Source of the DNA: an uncultured Collinsella sp.
GTDB taxonomy: Bacteria; Actinomycetota; Coriobacteriia; Coriobacteriales; Coriobacteriaceae
Direction: 5' to 3'
DNA length: 7,761 nt
Assembly (NCBI GenBank): GCA_900544425.1
Contig: UQUX01000084.1
Coordinates: forward strand, 1-7,761
A model generated the notes under the pieces. That model saw only the letters and a program-made list of their open reading frames with translations, made no database searches and was not told where the DNA came from. Below, piece after piece: positions 6,031-7,761 of this stretch. The translations under genes were made by a program, and so were the position numbers. Numbering within the stretch: position 1 is the first letter of the stretch; every line of letters begins with the position of its first letter.

Positions 6031-7080
6031 CTAGATGAACATCATGAACAGCTTGGCCATGACAAAGCTGATGAGTCCGCAGGCGGGGAAGGTGAAGAAC
6101 CAGGTGAACATCATGTCCTTGACCACGCCGAAGTTGATGGCCGAAAGGCGCTTGACGGCACCGACGCCCATGATGGCGCAGGTCTTGATGTGGGTGGAGG
6201 ACACGGGGATACCGGTAAGGGTGGCAAGCAGCAGATTCGCGGCGCCCGCGAGGTCGGCGGAGAATCCCTGATACTTCTCGAGCTTGACCATGCTCTGGCC
6301 GACGGACTTGATGATGCGCTCGCCGCCCACGCTGGTGCCGATGCCCATGGTGGCCGAGCACAGCAGCATAATCCAGATGGGGATGCCGGCATCGCCGACG
6401 CTCGTCTGGCCGCTGGCGAAGGCCACGCCTAAAAAGAGCACGCCGATGAACTTCTGTCCATCCTGCGCGCCATGCATAAAGCTCATGGCCGCGGCACTCG
6501 CGATCTGAGCGTATTTAAAGAAGACATTGGCACGTCGCCTATTGGCGGCGGCAAACAGAATCGAGACGAGTTTGCACAGGATCCAGCCCATGACAAAGCC
6601 CAGGCCGATGGAGAGCGCCAGGCCGTAGATGACCTTCATCCACTCGTGGACGTTGACGCTGTTCGCGCCGCCGAGGGCGATAGCGGCACCGGTCAGGCCG
6701 GCGATAAGGCTGTGGCTTTGCGAGGTGGGGATACCAAAACGCGATGCCGTGGCACCGTAGACGACGATGGAGAACAGCGCCGCGCACAGACAGGCAAGCG
6801 CCATGGTGCTGTTTCCGCCAAAGTCGACGATATGTGAGATGGTGTTGGCGACGCTCGCGTTAAAGTGCGTCATGATGAGCACGCCCAAGAAGTTGAATGC
6901 GGCGCTCATGAGAATGGCGGCGCGGGCGGGCATGCAACGCGTGGTGACGCAGGTCGCGATGGCGTTGGGCGCGTCGGTCCATCCGTTGACGAAGATGGCG
7001 CCGAGCGCGAGAATCACGGTGACGGCAAGGACTGGGTTCGACACAATTTGGCCGAGGAAGGTTGAGAACGTTACGTCCAT
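6031..7080 (-). CDS. pit: PiT-family inorganic phosphate transporter
   Basis: An integral membrane symporter of the PiT family (PF01384), importing inorganic or metal-complexed phosphate using an ion gradient. It is 349 residues with about nine or ten hydrophobic segments. Both halves of the internal duplication are visible: NGWTDAPNAIAT (residues 32-43, the ND.ANA signature) and TGIPVSSTHIKTCAIMGVG (about 288-306). SQSHSLIAGLTGAAIA (about 118-133) is the matching SxSHxLxGxxxG motif of the first half. It lacks the long cytosolic loop of E. coli PitA (499 residues) and resembles the shorter Gram-positive and archaeal type. Start ATG 7080 is preceded by only a weak GAGAAAG, but residue 1 fits the family. 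It is the first gene of a pit-DUF47 operon. A low-affinity system here complements the Pst system at the left of the window. Confidence 0.95.
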   Translation of the reverse strand: MDVTFSTFLGQIVSNPVLAVTVILALGAIFVNGWTDAPNAIATCVTTRCMPARAAILMSAAFNFLGVLIMTHFNASVANTISHIVDFGGNSTMALACLCAALFSIVVYGATASRFGIPTSQSHSLIAGLTGAAIALGGANSVNVHEWMKVIYGLALSIGLGFVMGWILCKLVSILFAAANRRRANVFFKYAQIASAAAMSFMHGAQDGQKFIGVLFLGVAFASGQTSVGDAGIPIWIMLLCSATMGIGTSVGGERIIKSVGQSMVKLEKYQGFSADLAGAANLLLATLTGIPVSSTHIKTCAIMGVGAVKRLSAINFGVVKDMMFTWFFTFPACGLISFVMAKLFMMFI

Positions 7081-7293
7081 ATATGGGCTTTCTCGAAGTT
7101 TGCAGACACGTTACAAAAACATGATAAATCGTATCACCTCCTGTGGGTTTCTTTACCGAGTTCTGATGGGAGAAGTGAATTTTTTGGCACTAAAATTGAA
7201 TATTAGCCCTGTTGACCGCGGGTATTCTTTTTGCTAACACGCCATGAGGACACGCGTGCGCGCCCCAACACCCCAAAACCACAGTCTGTTCGC
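7081..7293. promoter_or_regulatory. Divergent intergenic region between pit and the small rightward gene
   Basis: This AT-rich gap should hold the promoter of the pit operon. No -10/-35 pair on the - strand stands out. What can be seen: a - strand AGGAGGTGAT (7142-7133), a near-perfect Shine-Dalgarno followed only by a three-codon open frame (ATG 7122, stop at 7111); a short palindrome TGATA-N5-TATCA (7122-7136); and an inverted pair GAATA (7198-7202) with TATTC (about 7222-7226), which encloses TTGACC. Any of these might be an operator for phosphate control; none matches a site I can name with confidence. Confidence 0.4.
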
Positions 7294-7323
7294 TTTACAA
7301 CATACAAACATGCGTTCGATAAT
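7294..7323 (+). promoter_or_regulatory. Sigma-70-type promoter giving a leaderless transcript
   Basis: The -35 is TTTACA (7294-7299, 5 of 6 to TTGACA) and the -10 is GATAAT (7318-7323, 5 of 6 to TATAAT), with an 18-nt spacer. The expected first base is 7330-7331, which coincides with the ATG of the downstream gene. The mRNA would thus have no 5' leader, which is common in Actinobacteria. Confidence 0.65.
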
Positions 7324-7330
7324 AGAGGGC

Positions 7331-7669
7331 ATGGAATATCGACAGACAGACGGCAAAACTCGGCGCGTGCACAAGCAGTATGTGGACGTCGTGGCTCGCA
7401 TCCTCGCGGGCGGACAGGTCGTGCCGGTCACCGTCTGCTGGGTCGACGGCCGTTGTTTTACGATCGACGAAATTATCTCGACCATTGGGTTTGGCCTGAT
7501 GGTCCACGGCATCCGTACGGCAACATATAAGGTGCGTTTTGGCAGGCACGCGACCGAGTTGTATCTGGAGGACCAGACGCGCGAGCGGGCGGACGGCTCG
7601 CAGGCGCACGTGATGCGTTGGTGGGTCTGGGCCTTTGATCGTACGCTTGAGGGCGAGCGCCGTAGGTAA
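7331..7669 (+). CDS. Small uncharacterised protein (weak resemblance to DUF6504)
   Basis: I do not recognise this protein with certainty. From ATG 7331 it is 112 residues, soluble, with no signal peptide or membrane segment. It has a beta-rich core (YVDVVARILAGGQVVPVTVCWVDGRCFTIDEI, about 17-48) and a Trp-rich end (MRWWVWAFDRTLEG). The pattern 'hydrophobic V-x-W-x-G-R-x-F/Y-x-V/I-x-E-I' followed by a late Trp segment loosely recalls the actinobacterial DUF6504 family of unknown function; this is a guess. ATG 7331 is chosen because the promoter at 7294-7323 would start the mRNA there. In-frame ATGs at 7244 and 7310 have no Shine-Dalgarno and lie upstream of, or inside, that promoter. The C-terminus is basic (GERRR), and its codons form part of the inverted repeat at 7656-7720. 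Confidence 0.7.
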   Translation: MEYRQTDGKTRRVHKQYVDVVARILAGGQVVPVTVCWVDGRCFTIDEIISTIGFGLMVHGIRTATYKVRFGRHATELYLEDQTRERADGSQAHVMRWWVWAFDRTLEGERRR

Positions 7670-7720
7670 GGACGTACAGCATTCGGGTACAATGGCAGAA
7701 ATCTTGTCACCTACGGCGCT
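7656..7720 (+). repeat. Perfect 12-bp inverted repeat linking a gene's 3' end to the next gene's leader
   Basis: AGCGCCGTAGGT (7656-7667) is repeated inverted as ACCTACGGCGCT (7709-7720), 41 nt apart. The left arm covers the last codons of the small protein and enters its TAA stop. The right arm lies 26 nt before the next ATG. A possible -10, TACAAT (7688-7693), without a clear -35, lies between them. A transcript from 7331 would contain both arms and could fold. One starting from that internal -10 would contain only the right arm. The T-run after the right arm is poor (four T at 7730-7733), so a terminator role is uncertain. Confidence 0.7.
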
Positions 7721-7746
7721 GTTGTGCGCTTTTGAAAGGACGAAGT

Positions 7747-7761
7747 ATGAACGATATCCAG
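7747..7761 (+). CDS. Start of an unidentified gene (first five codons only)
   Basis: ATG 7747 follows GAAAGGA (7735-7741) by 5 nt, a proper ribosome-binding site, and the frame reads MNDIQ up to the window edge. Nothing can be said about its function. Its leader carries the right arm of the inverted repeat at 7656-7720. Confidence 0.6.

Noticed and set aside
7213..7236. TTGACC at about 7213 as a -35 box or PhoP-like site for the rightward gene
   Set aside because: No good -10 lies 16-18 nt downstream (only TAACAC), and a PhoP box needs tandem repeats that are not present. The promoter at 7294-7323 fits better.

Overview
The window is a chromosomal housekeeping segment, not an island. It is GC-rich overall (by eye), with mostly C/G-ending codons, Shine-Dalgarno starts and a Gram-positive division cluster (sepF, yggT, divIVA). 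I infer an actinobacterium, most likely a Coriobacteriia member such as Collinsella. The genus is an impression from protein style, not a search result. I see no transposase, integrase, phage gene, CRISPR array, tRNA or rRNA.

Left part, + strand (1-1701): the 3' nearly-whole of pstB (ATPase of the high-affinity phosphate ABC transporter), then phoU with an unusual acidic C-terminal tail. This is the end of a pst-phoU operon whose pstS/C/A genes would lie upstream. A GC-rich hairpin follows.

Centre, + strand (1821-4411): yggS/ylmE (PLP-binding protein), sepF (FtsZ anchor), yggT/ylmG (small membrane protein) and divIVA (polar or septal scaffold), closed by a strong intrinsic terminator. The gene order matches the ylm/divIVA cluster next to ftsZ in many Gram-positives. 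The sepF-yggT junction is abnormal. SepF has no stop until well inside yggT, and yggT has no usual start codon at its family N-terminus, although a good ribosome-binding site lies exactly there. One 3-bp deletion inside an ATGA stop/start overlap would explain both.

Right part, - strand (7080 down to 4431): pit (low-affinity phosphate transporter) followed by a DUF47 PhoU-like protein form one operon. A 26-bp imperfect inverted repeat follows it. Next is a nitroreductase-family gene with CTTTGGG repeats upstream and its own terminator. Its codon choice shifts from T-ending in the 5' half to C-ending in the 3' half.

Far right, + strand (7294-7761): a good promoter appears to start transcription at the ATG of a small uncharacterised protein, which implies a leaderless mRNA. 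Its 3' end carries one arm of a perfect 12-bp inverted repeat. The other arm lies in the leader of the next gene, of which only the first codons are present.

Two phosphate uptake modules, each with its own PhoU-type partner (pstB-phoU and pit-DUF47), therefore flank the division cluster. I found no convincing new defence or mobile system. The notable signals are regulatory and structural.
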